This document shows positions 9,570 through 18,737 of a DNA stretch of 64,000 nt, one piece after another. Each line of letters starts with the position of its first letter. Position 1 is the first letter of the stretch. The notes under the pieces were generated by a model that worked only from the letters and a program-made list of their open reading frames with translations, searched no databases and was not told the origin of the DNA. Position numbers and translations under genes: made by a program. Origin of the DNA: Scytonema hofmannii PCC 7110 (GTDB lineage: Bacteria; Cyanobacteriota; Cyanobacteriia; Cyanobacteriales; Nostocaceae); contig NZ_KQ976354.1 in NCBI RefSeq assembly GCF_000346485.2, forward strand, positions 3,933,436 through 3,997,435, in the 5' to 3' direction.

Positions 9570-10562
9570 TTATAAGCCAATACGAATAATATCGTGAAGC
9601 CTAACCAAGCCCAGGCACTGCTTTTGAAGATCGACCACCGGTAAAACAGAAATTTGAGAAGGGCGATCTTCCATTAACTTGAGAGCATCATAAGCTAAGG
9701 TATCTGGTGTTACAGTTACCGGATCCATGGTCATTATTTTTTCCGCATTCAAGCTCTGCAACTCTTCTGAATTGGTTTTTTGCACCCATCGACGCAAATC
9801 TCCGTCGGTAATTAGACCCATCAACTGACCTGTTTCATCAACAATGTTGACTGCTCCCGAACCGCCTTGACTAATAATACTCACGACTTCAATCCAAGAG
9901 GCTTGAGGTTGCAGGATGGGATTGTCAAAACCTTTGCACATGAGATCCTCAACCTTTAATGTCAATCGCTTACCCAATCGCCCAGCAGGATGATTGAAAG
10001 CGAAATCTTCAGGAGTAATACCTCGCATTTGCATTAAAGTCATTGCGAGAGCATCTCCAATAGCAAGAGCAACCGTTGTACTGGTTGTAGGAGCTAAGTT
10101 CAAAGGACAAGCTTCGCGATCGACAGTAGCATCCAAAACAACATTTGCTTGTTCTGCTATCGTAGAGCGAATGTTGCCCAAGATAGCAATCATAGGTACT
10201 TGTCGATGCTTGAGATGAGGAATCATTTGAATTAATTCTTCTGTTTCTCCACTGTTGCTCAACAACATAACTACATCACTAGCCATGACTATACCTAAAT
10301 CACCGTGTAAAGCATCGCAAGGATGCAAACAGACAGATACAGTACCAATACTATTTAAGGTGGCAGCAATTTTTTGAGCAACAATTCCAGATTTACCAAC
10401 TCCTGTGAGCACGACTTTACCTTGACAGTTCGTCAACAGTGTTAATGCCTGTTCCAATTGGTCAGGATGTAACCTCTCAGCAGCTTTATTTATGGCATCT
10501 GCCTCTAATTTGAGGAGTGCAACAGTCTGGTGAACCGGAATGGAGGTGATAAATGAGTTCAT
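9570..10562 (-). CDS. kdsD: D-arabinose 5-phosphate isomerase
   Basis: KpsF/GutQ/KdsD family enzyme that converts ribulose 5-phosphate to arabinose 5-phosphate, the first step of Kdo synthesis. At 330 residues it has the full family layout: a SIS domain (VVLTGVGKSG near residue 50, LLSNSGETEEL near 100), the HPAGRLGKRL linker near 190, and two CBS domains from about 208 to the end. It pairs functionally with kdsB downstream. The SIS plus two CBS layout excludes plain sugar isomerases. The family also includes GutQ, but the neighbouring kdsB favours the Kdo role. Confidence 0.93.
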   Translation of the reverse strand: MNSFITSIPVHQTVALLKLEADAINKAAERLHPDQLEQALTLLTNCQGKVVLTGVGKSGIVAQKIAATLNSIGTVSVCLHPCDALHGDLGIVMASDVVMLLSNSGETEELIQMIPHLKHRQVPMIAILGNIRSTIAEQANVVLDATVDREACPLNLAPTTSTTVALAIGDALAMTLMQMRGITPEDFAFNHPAGRLGKRLTLKVEDLMCKGFDNPILQPQASWIEVVSIISQGGSGAVNIVDETGQLMGLITDGDLRRWVQKTNSEELQSLNAEKIMTMDPVTVTPDTLAYDALKLMEDRPSQISVLPVVDLQKQCLGLVRLHDIIRIGL

Positions 10563-10587
10563 ACTGAGATTTTAAATAAGAGGACTT

Positions 10588-11442
10588 TTAAGCAAGTTGA
10601 ACTTTCCAAAGCTTCCGTACTGATGCTTTAGCAAAATTAATCGCTTCCTTAATGCAATTATGAGAGTCGGCTTTAGGTGAGTTCCCTTCTAATAAACTCT
10701 GCCTGACATAAGAACGTACTAGACTTAATTCAATATCGCGCTCGGTAATATAGCCAGCAGCCATAGCTTCTCGGAAGTAGTTAAACCACAGATCTCCATA
10801 TGGATGATTTGGATGCTTCCAAGGTTGGGTATAGAGGTTTGTATAGTGAATTAGTTTAGTGTCTTTGTCGTAGTAATCAAAAACATTCCACTTCGGATCG
10901 AGTTCACCAATCTTATAAGAATGATAAGCCAGAAATGTCTGGCTCATACATGAAAAGTCTGTATATGTATATAAAGTTTTAGTAAGTTCAGCACATATAC
11001 TTTCCAGGTCGAACTTACATTTTTCACAATCTATCAGCATAACGCTTAACCCCCAAAGGTCTTCGCTATTATTGGCGTAAGCGTCTTTCTTAGCTAAAAA
11101 GTCAAAGCCATTTAGGCAAGTGTCAAAAAGTTCGCCAATATCAGTCAGACAGATAGTATCTGAATCTATATAAATAGCTTTGCCTTGATAGTTACAAATT
11201 TGAGGAATTAAATATCTATAGAGACTAAATTCAGTGACGTTCTGGTATTTAATATGGAGGGGCATGGGTGCTGGAAAAGGCTCTCCATCGTTGAGTTCAA
11301 CAGCATTATGAGTCCCATTGAAAACATAAATATCTAGATTTCTTTTACTATGTTTTCGTAAGGAGTAAATTGACACTTTTCTTTCTAAAAGACTGGCTTC
11401 TCCAGAGCCAACAAAAACCCTAACTCGCTCTTGTGTATTCAT
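10588..11442 (-). CDS. GT8-like glycosyltransferase
   Basis: A 284-residue protein resembling family 8 or related GT-A retaining glycosyltransferases. The metal-binding motif YIDSDTICL is at residues 91-99, preceded by RYLIPQICNYQGKAI, and followed by the usual short Asn/Asp-rich region and a late HYTN segment where GT8 enzymes bind diphosphate. It ends 26 bases before kdsD starts and belongs to the same transcription direction. Product and donor are unknown. The fold call is good, the exact family less so. Confidence 0.75.
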   Translation of the reverse strand: MNTQERVRVFVGSGEASLLERKVSIYSLRKHSKRNLDIYVFNGTHNAVELNDGEPFPAPMPLHIKYQNVTEFSLYRYLIPQICNYQGKAIYIDSDTICLTDIGELFDTCLNGFDFLAKKDAYANNSEDLWGLSVMLIDCEKCKFDLESICAELTKTLYTYTDFSCMSQTFLAYHSYKIGELDPKWNVFDYYDKDTKLIHYTNLYTQPWKHPNHPYGDLWFNYFREAMAAGYITERDIELSLVRSYVRQSLLEGNSPKADSHNCIKEAINFAKASVRKLWKVQLA

Positions 11443-11503
11443 GGCTAAAACACTGTAATTGATCCTTAAATATCTTCTTATGCGCTAATTAAAATAGATT
11501 TCA

Positions 11504-12181
11504 TTAGCGCATAAGCAGAGATTTGTCTATATCATTTCTTTTCGACTCACCTCTTTTCCGAATAATTCTCCCAGGGACACCAACAACTACAGAATAAGGT
11601 TCTACACTTTTGGTGACTACTGTTCCAGCACCAATCACAGAACCTTTACCGATGGTGCAGCCCTCAAGGATGATTGCACCTGCTCCTATCCAGACATCAT
11701 CTTCTATAATGACGCCTTTGTTGGTTAAAGGCTGGTAATCTATTGGAATGTCGATATCATCAAATAAATGATTGGCAGGATTAATAACCACGTGGGTTGC
11801 TATTCTGACCAAATCACCTATTATCAAATCCCCACAACCAAATAAAGCAGAGTAAGGATTGACGCTACAATCACGTCCAATTTTTATCTGACCTTGCATA
11901 GACTTAAGTATTGCAAAGTGCCTAATAATTGAGCGATCGCCAAGATAGATAGCAGAATTTTCGAGACTGCATTCAAGAGTTGCATAATCTTCTACGATTA
12001 CATCATCACTCACAAACAACTGATTCAGATTACTTTTGATTAAAATTTTGCTACTAAGACTACAATTTCTACCATATTTTCCCAGGTTTTTTTGATAATC
12101 ATTTTGAAATACTCGTTGCTTCAAACTCCCGTATCGTTGCTCAATTTTGTCGCAAACACTTATCAAATGCTTTAGTAACAT
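11504..12181 (-). CDS. Left-handed beta-helix (hexapeptide) O-acyltransferase
   Basis: A 225-residue protein of the WbbJ/maltose-O-acetyltransferase type. Residues about 60-205 are hexapeptide repeats (IGDLVRIATHVVIN, IEDDVWIGAGAII, IGKGSVIGAGTVVTK) that build the beta-helix acyl-CoA site, with the catalytic-type His in NPANHLFDD. The end, VVVGVPGRIIRKRG, is typical. It lies ten bases from the Wzt gene. It probably acetylates a sugar before export. Whether it uses acetyl-CoA or another acyl donor is not visible. Confidence 0.88.
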   Translation of the reverse strand: MLLKHLISVCDKIEQRYGSLKQRVFQNDYQKNLGKYGRNCSLSSKILIKSNLNQLFVSDDVIVEDYATLECSLENSAIYLGDRSIIRHFAILKSMQGQIKIGRDCSVNPYSALFGCGDLIIGDLVRIATHVVINPANHLFDDIDIPIDYQPLTNKGVIIEDDVWIGAGAIILEGCTIGKGSVIGAGTVVTKSVEPYSVVVGVPGRIIRKRGESKRNDIDKSLLMR

Positions 12182-12191
12182 ACGCTAATCC

Positions 12192-13514
12192 TTATTGAGA
12201 ATTCTTCGCCAAAGAACTTGGAGAAATTGAATCTTTAACAACTTTCCATTCTCTTTGTTGATAATACAAACATTGATTCATGTTGGACTCACTCTTCACA
12301 GAAAAAACAAAAGTTTCTACTGCATCAAAAACATTTAATATTCCCTCAGCTACGTTTAATTTTGCAGTGTAGACTCCAGGTTTTAACCCAAAGCAAGGCA
12401 TATGTAACCGGAGTTCAAAATTTCCAGGTGAGACTGTCAGATCGCTACTTTTCTTATCACTCTCTAAAAATAGTACCCTTTCATTTTCAGATCCAGTATT
12501 AGATACAATCACCGTTGCATTTAAACTATCAACCTTCTTATGAGCTTTACAACCTATACATAAATTAACTGACTCACCTGTTAGAGGGAAATCCAAAACT
12601 TCTCCTTGCTCGTTTTTAAAACAAAGGTATGTAATATCAACGCCAGAACTATTTTGTGCGTTCTTTTCAGGAAATGTCATAGTTCCTTGGTGAGTTGTTG
12701 AGGTGTTTAAAAATAAATCGCTTTCATACTGATTCATGACGGATAGTGTTTCACCACTAGCTATCAGCGTTCCCCGAGATAAATAAACAGCAGAATCACA
12801 TATTGAAAGAATCGATTGTGGGCTGTGAGAAACTAAAATGAAAGAAGTCCCTTTCTTACGCAGTTCTGCCAATCTCCGATAACACTTGATTCTAAATTTC
12901 ATGTCTCCCACTGCCAAAACTTCATCAATTAAGAGGATGTCTGGCTCTGTATAAATAGCACTAGCAAAACCCAACCTTGCGGCCATTCCAGAACTGTAAG
13001 ACTGTACGGGAGAATCAATTGCATCCCCTATTTCTGCAAACTCTACAACTGCATCAAATCTCTCATCAATCTCTTTTTTAGCCAGACCTAAAATAGCCAT
13101 ATTAGCGTAAATGTTTTCTCGCCCTGTCAATATTGGATTAAATCCAGCTCCCAAGGCAATCAGTGGTGCTAACCGTCCATTCACTTCTACCAACCCAGTA
13201 TCTGGTTTAATCAGACCAGATACTATCCGCAATAGAGTCGATTTCCCACTGCCATTTTTTCCAACTAAGCCTAGTGATTCGCCCCGACGCAACTGAAAGC
13301 TAACATCTTTTAGCGCCCAAAACTCTTTAGGTCGTAAATTATCACTTTTCTCGCGTAGCCCTACTAACTCAGAAAAGATATCTTGAACACCATAAACTAA
13401 AGACCGCTTCAAATCCCGACAAAACTTTTTGGAAACCCCATTAACAGAGAGAATGACTTCATTTTCAGAATTTTGTGGGTTCACTGAAATATCGTGCTCA
13501 GTAATACTCGTCAT
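12192..13514 (-). CDS. ABC exporter ATPase for polysaccharide, Wzt-like
   Basis: ATP-binding half of an O-antigen or capsule ABC exporter. It has Walker A GKNGSGKST, signature SYSSGMAARLGFA, Walker B ILLIDEVLAVGD, and a C-terminal extension of about 150 residues resembling the Wzt carbohydrate-binding domain. I place the start at the ATG at 13514, three bases after the permease stop; the frame stays open further upstream but would overlap the permease by about 95 bases. Coupling to the permease gene is therefore tight. The extra domain suggests it recognises a terminal modification of the chain. Confidence 0.93.
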   Translation of the reverse strand: MTSITEHDISVNPQNSENEVILSVNGVSKKFCRDLKRSLVYGVQDIFSELVGLREKSDNLRPKEFWALKDVSFQLRRGESLGLVGKNGSGKSTLLRIVSGLIKPDTGLVEVNGRLAPLIALGAGFNPILTGRENIYANMAILGLAKKEIDERFDAVVEFAEIGDAIDSPVQSYSSGMAARLGFASAIYTEPDILLIDEVLAVGDMKFRIKCYRRLAELRKKGTSFILVSHSPQSILSICDSAVYLSRGTLIASGETLSVMNQYESDLFLNTSTTHQGTMTFPEKNAQNSSGVDITYLCFKNEQGEVLDFPLTGESVNLCIGCKAHKKVDSLNATVIVSNTGSENERVLFLESDKKSSDLTVSPGNFELRLHMPCFGLKPGVYTAKLNVAEGILNVFDAVETFVFSVKSESNMNQCLYYQQREWKVVKDSISPSSLAKNSQ

Positions 13515-13516
13515 TA

Positions 13517-14431
13517 TTAAGAACTCATCCTTTCTACTACATAGGGAATTGCGAGACGATAAATAATCCAAGCTAGCAGTACCCCCACAAGTGTAATTAA
13601 GCTGACTATCCAAAACCCTTGCGGATCGGATATCACCCCTGTGGTTGCTAATTCTCGCGTTGTGACTAATAAAGGAGTGACTGGATTGAGCTTGACAATA
13701 GTTCCAAAAACGCCATCACTGGGAGTTGGATATACGACTGGAGTTAGAAACAGCCAAAATCCAGTGAATAATGTTAGACCCATTGTAAAATCTTGGTAAA
13801 GAGCACCTACTGGTGCTAACAGCAAACCAAGAAATGTTCCCAACAGGATTAAATGAATAAGTGACACTAGCGCCAAAATTGCGCTCCAACCTACTGGTAT
13901 TTTGAAGAAAATAAACAAGCCCACAATCAAGATCAGCTTGATTCCAAAATTGAAAAACACTTCACCTAACTTGGCAATAATCAGTGCTTCTCGGGGAAAA
14001 TTAATCTTTGATAACATTGCTTTGGCAGATGTTACAGCTTGGACGGGACCATTTAACGCCTCTACAAAAGTTTGCCATAGAGTTATGCTGAACATAACAT
14101 AAGCAGGATACGGCAAACTCGTGTTTCCAAGATTAATCACCCCACTTGCTTTTGCAATTGTAAAGCCACCAGCCATGACGATAGGAGGGAGAAAAGCCCA
14201 CAAAAGTCCCAGAAATGATTGGCGATATTTAGCGCTGATATCTCGAACCAGAAGTCGCCAAGCTAGTTCTCGTGACGCTAGCAAGTCCCGCCCCATCTCT
14301 TTAAACAACTCAAGTGGATGTCTCATCCTACTTTCTGGTCGATGCACGACTCTGTATTCTTTTGAAGAACCTCTTCTAGGAGAAGTCGAGTCATGATTTT
14401 GTTTAGTATACTTTTGGCTATTTTGTGTCAT
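13517..14431 (-). CDS. ABC-2 type polysaccharide export permease, Wzm-like
   Basis: A 304-residue permease with six hydrophobic segments from about residue 80, and the conserved N-terminal amphipathic stretch RELAWRLLVRDISAKYRQS just before the first membrane span. It forms the channel for lipid-linked polysaccharide across the inner membrane together with the ATPase encoded next. The first 35 residues are polar and repeat-free. It is the first gene of the co-directional block running to position 84. Confidence 0.93.
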   Translation of the reverse strand: MTQNSQKYTKQNHDSTSPRRGSSKEYRVVHRPESRMRHPLELFKEMGRDLLASRELAWRLLVRDISAKYRQSFLGLLWAFLPPIVMAGGFTIAKASGVINLGNTSLPYPAYVMFSITLWQTFVEALNGPVQAVTSAKAMLSKINFPREALIIAKLGEVFFNFGIKLILIVGLFIFFKIPVGWSAILALVSLIHLILLGTFLGLLLAPVGALYQDFTMGLTLFTGFWLFLTPVVYPTPSDGVFGTIVKLNPVTPLLVTTRELATTGVISDPQGFWIVSLITLVGVLLAWIIYRLAIPYVVERMSS

Positions 14432-14727
14432 GATGCGATGAATTCCTCTTTTTGGGCATCAGTCTAATTCACTTGATTTACCTACCTATCTGACCAAATT
14501 TACTATTGGATAGCCCTAAAATTCATGACTACAGCTATGCCTCCCGCCAAAAAAATTACTTCTCACTAAAAAGCTGAGTATACGGGCTTACTCAGTTTCT
14601 ACTCTTGTATGGTAGTTGCTCAAACTAATCTTGTCATACGTTCTCGGCAAAGTGGCAAGTATTTTAGACATCTTTATCAGAACATTTACGGTTATCTAGG
14701 CTCTTTCTTTAAGAAAAATCAGTGGAA
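14432..14727. other. Intergenic region upstream of the exporter operon
   Basis: No gene seen. The AT-rich stretch upstream of the permease start presumably carries the operon promoter, but no convincing -35/-10 pair can be fixed by eye. Confidence 0.4.
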
Positions 14728-15074
14728 TTACCACTTTTGTTTGGTTTTGAGCAATATAACCGCCTGAAACATCTGAGGATAAATTTTTGGACTTTCTGTG
14801 AATTTTATTGTTCCTTCCGGATAAAGTTTTTTGTAGCATGAATCCCAACCGGGAGTTTGAGAAATGAAGATTGCTGTTGTACTCTGCATCATAAATTCAC
14901 ACATAGCTGGAGAGGCTGGCAATCCGAAATGTTTTGCTCACAAATGTTAGGACTTTCTTCTCTACAATTAATAGCTTGCTTTAAGAAAGTTGCCCAAAGT
15001 AAAGGTAGTGCTCTAGAAAAATCCCAAAAAGAGCTTGTGCTTTTATTTGCTAGATGCAGAATAAACAACAACAA
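14728..15074 (-). pseudogene. Probable frameshifted gene fragment, unknown product
   Basis: Two minus-strand reading frames abut at about 14,890-14,922. The upstream piece (14889-15074) reads LWATFLKQAINCREES then NICEQNISDC; the downstream piece (14728-14922) reads MCEFMMQSTTAIFISQ then GWDSCYKKLYPEGTIKF. Joined by one frame change they make a plausible C-terminal fragment of a larger protein, ending just upstream of the exporter operon. I do not recognise the family; a membrane glycosyltransferase tail is one possibility. It could also be chance. Confidence 0.3.
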
Positions 15075-15103
15075 ACATACTTAGCTAGAGCAATGAAAGA
15101 GCA

Positions 15104-15919
15104 TTAATTCTTCCATCCTAAATACCGTTCCCGGATATGAAATGGCGTACTAATGACATCACTGGATGTCAACAGTTGCTTAACAGCCAACCAGATAAAT
15201 GGTGGAATAGTCTTTGTATAGCGATGCCAAAGGCGACCTGGTTCTTGTAACCACCGAAATAGCCATTCTAACCCCAAATCCCGCATCATGCGGGGTGCTC
15301 TTCTTTGAATTCCTGCATAAACAGGAAAAACACCTCCCAAACCAATCATCACTGCTTGAATTCTGTCCTTATGTTGGGCTATCCAATTTTCTTGTTTTGG
15401 ACATCCAAGAGACACAAACACCAATCCAGCACCACTGGAGTTAATTCTTTTAATGAGTGCTTCGTCTTCAGTTGGAGTTAGAGGACGAAAAGGCAAGGGT
15501 TCCATTGCCGCAATTTTCAGGAAAGGAAATTCCGTCTCTAACCTTTTTCTTATGCGAGAAAGAATCTCTGCTTGAGAACCGAGGAAAAATACACTGACAT
15601 TCTGTTTTTGAGCAAGGTCGCACGCTTTTAATAAGATATCCATCCCTGCTACGCGGTCTTGGTAATGTGCGCCTAAAAGCCTCATCATCCAAACTAGAGG
15701 CATACCATCAGGAGTGACAAGGTCTGCATTGTGTAATACAGTGCCAAAGTCGGGGTTCCAATAAGCTTCCATCAACATATGTACGTTGGCTACACATACT
15801 GTCTTGCTCTCACGAGCTGAAGCCCACCTTAGTATTGTCTGGATTTGGTCATCAAACCGTAAGGCAGTGATAGGAAAATCAAGCACTCTCTGAGTAGGGA
15901 GAAAAAACCCTCCTACCAT
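15104..15919 (-). CDS. WecG/TagA/CpsF family glycosyltransferase
   Basis: A 271-residue GT26-family enzyme that adds a sugar, typically ManNAc or a ManNAcA-like residue, to a lipid-linked primer at the inner membrane. Diagnostic blocks are NADLVTPDGMPLVWMMRLLG (residues about 55-75), VFFLGSQAEI near 115 and LVFVSLGCPKQENWIAQHKD near 165, followed by GLGGVFPVYAG. Its length is normal. It lies about 700 bases upstream of the exporter operon on the same strand, so it may be separately transcribed but belongs to the same pathway. Confidence 0.92.
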   Translation of the reverse strand: MVGGFFLPTQRVLDFPITALRFDDQIQTILRWASARESKTVCVANVHMLMEAYWNPDFGTVLHNADLVTPDGMPLVWMMRLLGAHYQDRVAGMDILLKACDLAQKQNVSVFFLGSQAEILSRIRKRLETEFPFLKIAAMEPLPFRPLTPTEDEALIKRINSSGAGLVFVSLGCPKQENWIAQHKDRIQAVMIGLGGVFPVYAGIQRRAPRMMRDLGLEWLFRWLQEPGRLWHRYTKTIPPFIWLAVKQLLTSSDVISTPFHIRERYLGWKN

Positions 15920-16366
15920 AAGTCACTACTCCTTGTGTCCAACAAATTCTCAACACACCGACTTGACAATTCTCAAGATTGAAGATGGCTAGTTATGTCT
16001 CTCTGGACTGTCTTCTCAACTTGGGGCAATGTCGGAAGTTAACACGCGGAGATGCATTAGCTCTTTCAGTAAATTTCTAACTTCCCTGGTAATAAGTATT
16101 TTACTTAGCCTGTATAGCAATTTACAATAAAACTGTACATTAATATATGTTTTCTGAAAAACTTTATATTAACTTCATATTGTCTTTTTAAAATTTTTAT
16201 CTAAGGATGATTGACTTGAGTAGAAATATCTACGTAGAAATAAATAATTAAACTCGCAGCCAAATCTAAAACAGTTAAGTCACTAGAGTTTACGGTTTAA
16301 AAAACTTGAATCGTAACTGAAAGGAACAATATAAATTTTTAGTAAATTAGAAAAAATTTGCCAGAA
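15920..16366. other. AT-rich intergenic region
   Basis: No gene, repeat or hairpin recognised. It is upstream of the WecG-type gene and is likely to contain its promoter. Confidence 0.4.
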
Positions 16367-16651
16367 CTATTTCGTGACAAGCTTTATCCAACTTTCACTT
16401 TCATACACCATACGGAAAGCTACATCAATGCCATTTTCTATAAAAAACAAGGGGAGAAGATTTGATTCTCTTCCCCCCTTTGGTTCCCCACTATTTTTAT
16501 TTCGCTTATCATTATCTAGCAGCTCGCCCTCCTTCAGTTTCTTGCGGAGCATTTGCTGCTGTTTCTTTAGCTGACGCTGTCTTGCAGAACCACCCCTACC
16601 TTTATTGTTCCTACCTTCTCGGCGAGGAGACTCCCATCTTTTCAATCGCAT
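16367..16651 (-). CDS. Small basic hypothetical protein
   Basis: A 94-residue frame preceded by AAGAGAGG about ten bases before the ATG. The first 60 residues are extremely basic and glutamine-rich (RLKRWESPRREGRNNKG, then RQRQLKKQQQMLRKKLKEG), as in small nucleic-acid-binding proteins. The last 30 residues are of different character, and a C/G-rich imperfect hairpin (16450-16477) falls where they begin, so the true gene could end earlier or be damaged. No family recognised. Confidence 0.4.
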   Translation of the reverse strand: MRLKRWESPRREGRNNKGRGGSARQRQLKKQQQMLRKKLKEGELLDNDKRNKNSGEPKGGRESNLLPLFFIENGIDVAFRMVYESESWIKLVTK

Positions 16652-17286
16652 TGTGATTAACCTCTCTTAATTTAAGAAGCGATCTATTGTCTAAAACCAA
16701 AAACTTTTACCACTACTAGAGAATACTAAAAGTTTTTTTTATGAGAACTATAAGTTGTACTCTTACATTATAATTCATGGATATTACATTGTCAACTCAT
16801 CTCGGCAATTCAACAAACATACTGTAGCAACAGATAACTTGTGGCTGTTGTTACACATCTCTAATTTTCCCTTCACATAAAATCTTTACTCACCCCAGAG
16901 ATAGATGTGGATAAAAGAGTCTTTACTCCTCAAAGATTAAGCTTCAGAAAATTTGTAAAACGGGAAGCGATCGCTCCGCTTGCATTCTCCATACACAGAG
17001 AGATACTAGTTTAGCTTTAAACAAAAAAACAAATTTAATCGCAAAAGACACAGGTCTCTTTACAAAAACTTTATACTTACTAACTGTATTCACAATGTAT
17101 AAGCTGTTATCCGGAAACAGACCTGTAAATAAGAAAAATCAAGTAAGCCACTAAAACGGATAAAGGGCATGGCACAAGCAAAGAATGATTTTCACGCTCC
17201 TTTTTTAATCACCGCCTATATGTGTCTAGTTGAAACGATATCTAACTCTCACTTCCAACCAGACAGATTGTAAATCTTACTACTTT
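16652..17286. other. Intergenic region without recognised genes
   Basis: About 630 bases, AT-rich with one GCGATCGC near 16,968. No coding frame, tRNA or clear terminator found. Confidence 0.4.
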
Positions 17287-17289
17287 TTA

Positions 17290-17448
17290 GGGATGTCCAA
17301 GAAATAAATTATCCCCAATTGTGGGACGGGCGTCCTCGCCCGTTCTATATCAATGGCAGGCTAGAAGCCCGCACCACAAGAAATATCAATGGCGGGCTAG
17401 AAGCCCGCACCACAAGAAAAAGTTGGAGATTTTTTATTTGGAAGTCCC
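17290..17448. mobile_element. MITE-like element, TTA-flanked, copy 1
   Basis: Left end GGGATGTCCAAGAAATAAA and right end TTTTTTATTTGGAAGTCCC are imperfect inverted repeats; both ends are bordered by TTA (17287-17289 and 17449-17451), consistent with a 3-base target duplication. The interior is a palindromic G/C module beginning TTGTGGGACGGGCGTCC and ending GGCTAGAAGCCCG then CACCACAAGA; the second half of that module is tandemly duplicated here. There is no coding capacity. A second copy lies at 29.3 kb. Confidence 0.75.
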
Positions 17449-17573
17449 TTACCCAAAATTCAGAAACGAACTATGCAAACCTCTTCACACAGGTAAAGAT
17501 ATTTTACCAAAGTTGCAACAAGCGAGCAATGCCCACCCTACTACTGATTACTGGTTACTGTTCGCTGATTAAA

Positions 17574-17657
17574 TGGGCAAGAGGAGAATCGAACTCCTAT
17601 GACCGCAAGGTCGCCACATTTTGAGTGTGGTGCGTCTACCAGTTTCGCCACTCGCCC
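17574..17657 (-). tRNA. tRNA-Leu (CAA)
   Basis: Complete cloverleaf on the minus strand. The acceptor GGGCGAG pairs with CTTGCCC, the anticodon loop CTCAAAA gives anticodon CAA, there is a long class II variable arm, and the T loop is TTCGATT within GGAGTTCGATTCTCC. The discriminator is A; CCA is not encoded. It reads UUG codons. Its 5' end overlaps the 3' end of the upstream M48 protease frame by 22 bases. Confidence 0.95.
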
Positions 17658-18511
17658 TTGGTAGCAACTTCACTAGTATAACCTATTTTTTGATTTTGCA
17701 ACAACTTTTGATATTCTTTACTGCCTGCCCAGCGATCGATTTCTCTAGCTCTAAGTACAGGCACCGGATGTGTTAACTGGGAAGTCCGGGTAGCTTTCAC
17801 CATTTCACCCAATTCTGTCTTGCTAATCTCATCATAAGCACGAGCCTGGGCAATAAAAGCATCTAAGTTAAGCTGCGGTGCGAGAGTGGGCGAACCACCT
17901 GCTAGTTTCATCAAAACCGACATCACAACCCTGGGATTTTGCGTTGCCAACAATGCGGCGCGATCGCAAGTAAACTCAGCACACCGTATCCATTCCAAAA
18001 GCTGTGCTTGTATTGCTTGAGCGAGAACAGCACCCACTGTAGGCACTACTGCTGCAGCCAATATCAATATATTTACCGGAGTCAAATAAACACTGTGGTC
18101 ACACTTGAGATGTCCTAATTCATGGGCAATTACTGCCTGAATTTCTTCTGGCTCCAGCATATCAATCAAAGAAGTATGCACCACGATAAACGGCTGTTTT
18201 CCACGCATCGCAAAGGTATAAGCATTAGGAGCCGGATGTTGCCTTACATACAATGATGGTGGCTCGATATCCAATATTTTGCAAGCGTCTAACAACAGCT
18301 GGTGTAAGTGAGGAAGTTGTTTTTCACCCACTAGAACACTTGATGCAATATTTTCCACATAAAAAACCTGTTCCGCCAAAGGTCCCAAAAGACTCCGTAC
18401 TATCATATCGACTCCGGGCACCTGCTTAAGTGCTTGAGTTGCCTCCAGATCCAATGGATGACGAAATGAATCGGCTTTGAGACCAATCAATTGAGTTTTG
18501 GGGAGTAACAT
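17636..18511 (-). CDS. M48 family zinc metallopeptidase
   Basis: HtpX/Ste24-like membrane protease. The zinc motif HELGHLKCDH is present, followed by the hydrophobic LTPVNILILAAAVVPTVGAVL and the third-ligand region RCAEFTCDRAAL. I place the start at the ATG at 18511 (MLLPKTQLIGLKADSF, 291 residues). The frame is open upstream to 18715, but that part is encoded by dispersed repeats such as GGGAGTGGGGAGT and is unlikely to be protein. The stop (17636-17638) lies inside the tRNA-Leu gene, so RNase P processing of a joint transcript would cut into the coding end. Probable role: membrane protein quality control. Confidence 0.88.
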   Translation of the reverse strand: MLLPKTQLIGLKADSFRHPLDLEATQALKQVPGVDMIVRSLLGPLAEQVFYVENIASSVLVGEKQLPHLHQLLLDACKILDIEPPSLYVRQHPAPNAYTFAMRGKQPFIVVHTSLIDMLEPEEIQAVIAHELGHLKCDHSVYLTPVNILILAAAVVPTVGAVLAQAIQAQLLEWIRCAEFTCDRAALLATQNPRVVMSVLMKLAGGSPTLAPQLNLDAFIAQARAYDEISKTELGEMVKATRTSQLTHPVPVLRAREIDRWAGSKEYQKLLQNQKIGYTSEVATKGEWRNW

Positions 18512-18540
18512 GGGGAAAGCGTTTTTAACCTTACCATTAC

Positions 18541-18582
18541 TAGTATAAGGGAGTAGGGAGTGGGGAGTGGGGAGTAGGAGAG
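18541..18582. repeat. GGGAGTA-type tandem repeat
   Basis: Tandem GGGAGTA/GGGAGTG units just upstream of the M48 start; the same family recurs at 38.2-38.4 kb and 47.5 kb. Confidence 0.8.
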
Positions 18583-18737
18583 GAAGATTTTCATGATTTG
18601 AAATTTTTTCATCGCGACTGCCTCGCCATACAGAAGACGGAGCCTGCGAAAAAGGCATTCCCAGCGCTGGCTGGGAACGAGGTGAGGGGTCAGCCTCACC
18701 ATTCGCCAACAGCATTTTGCTAGGTGGAAAGTGCCAA

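Noticed and set aside
18512-18715. Longer N-terminus for the M48 protease
   Set aside because: Encoded by GGGAGTA-type repeats and lacks the family's start.
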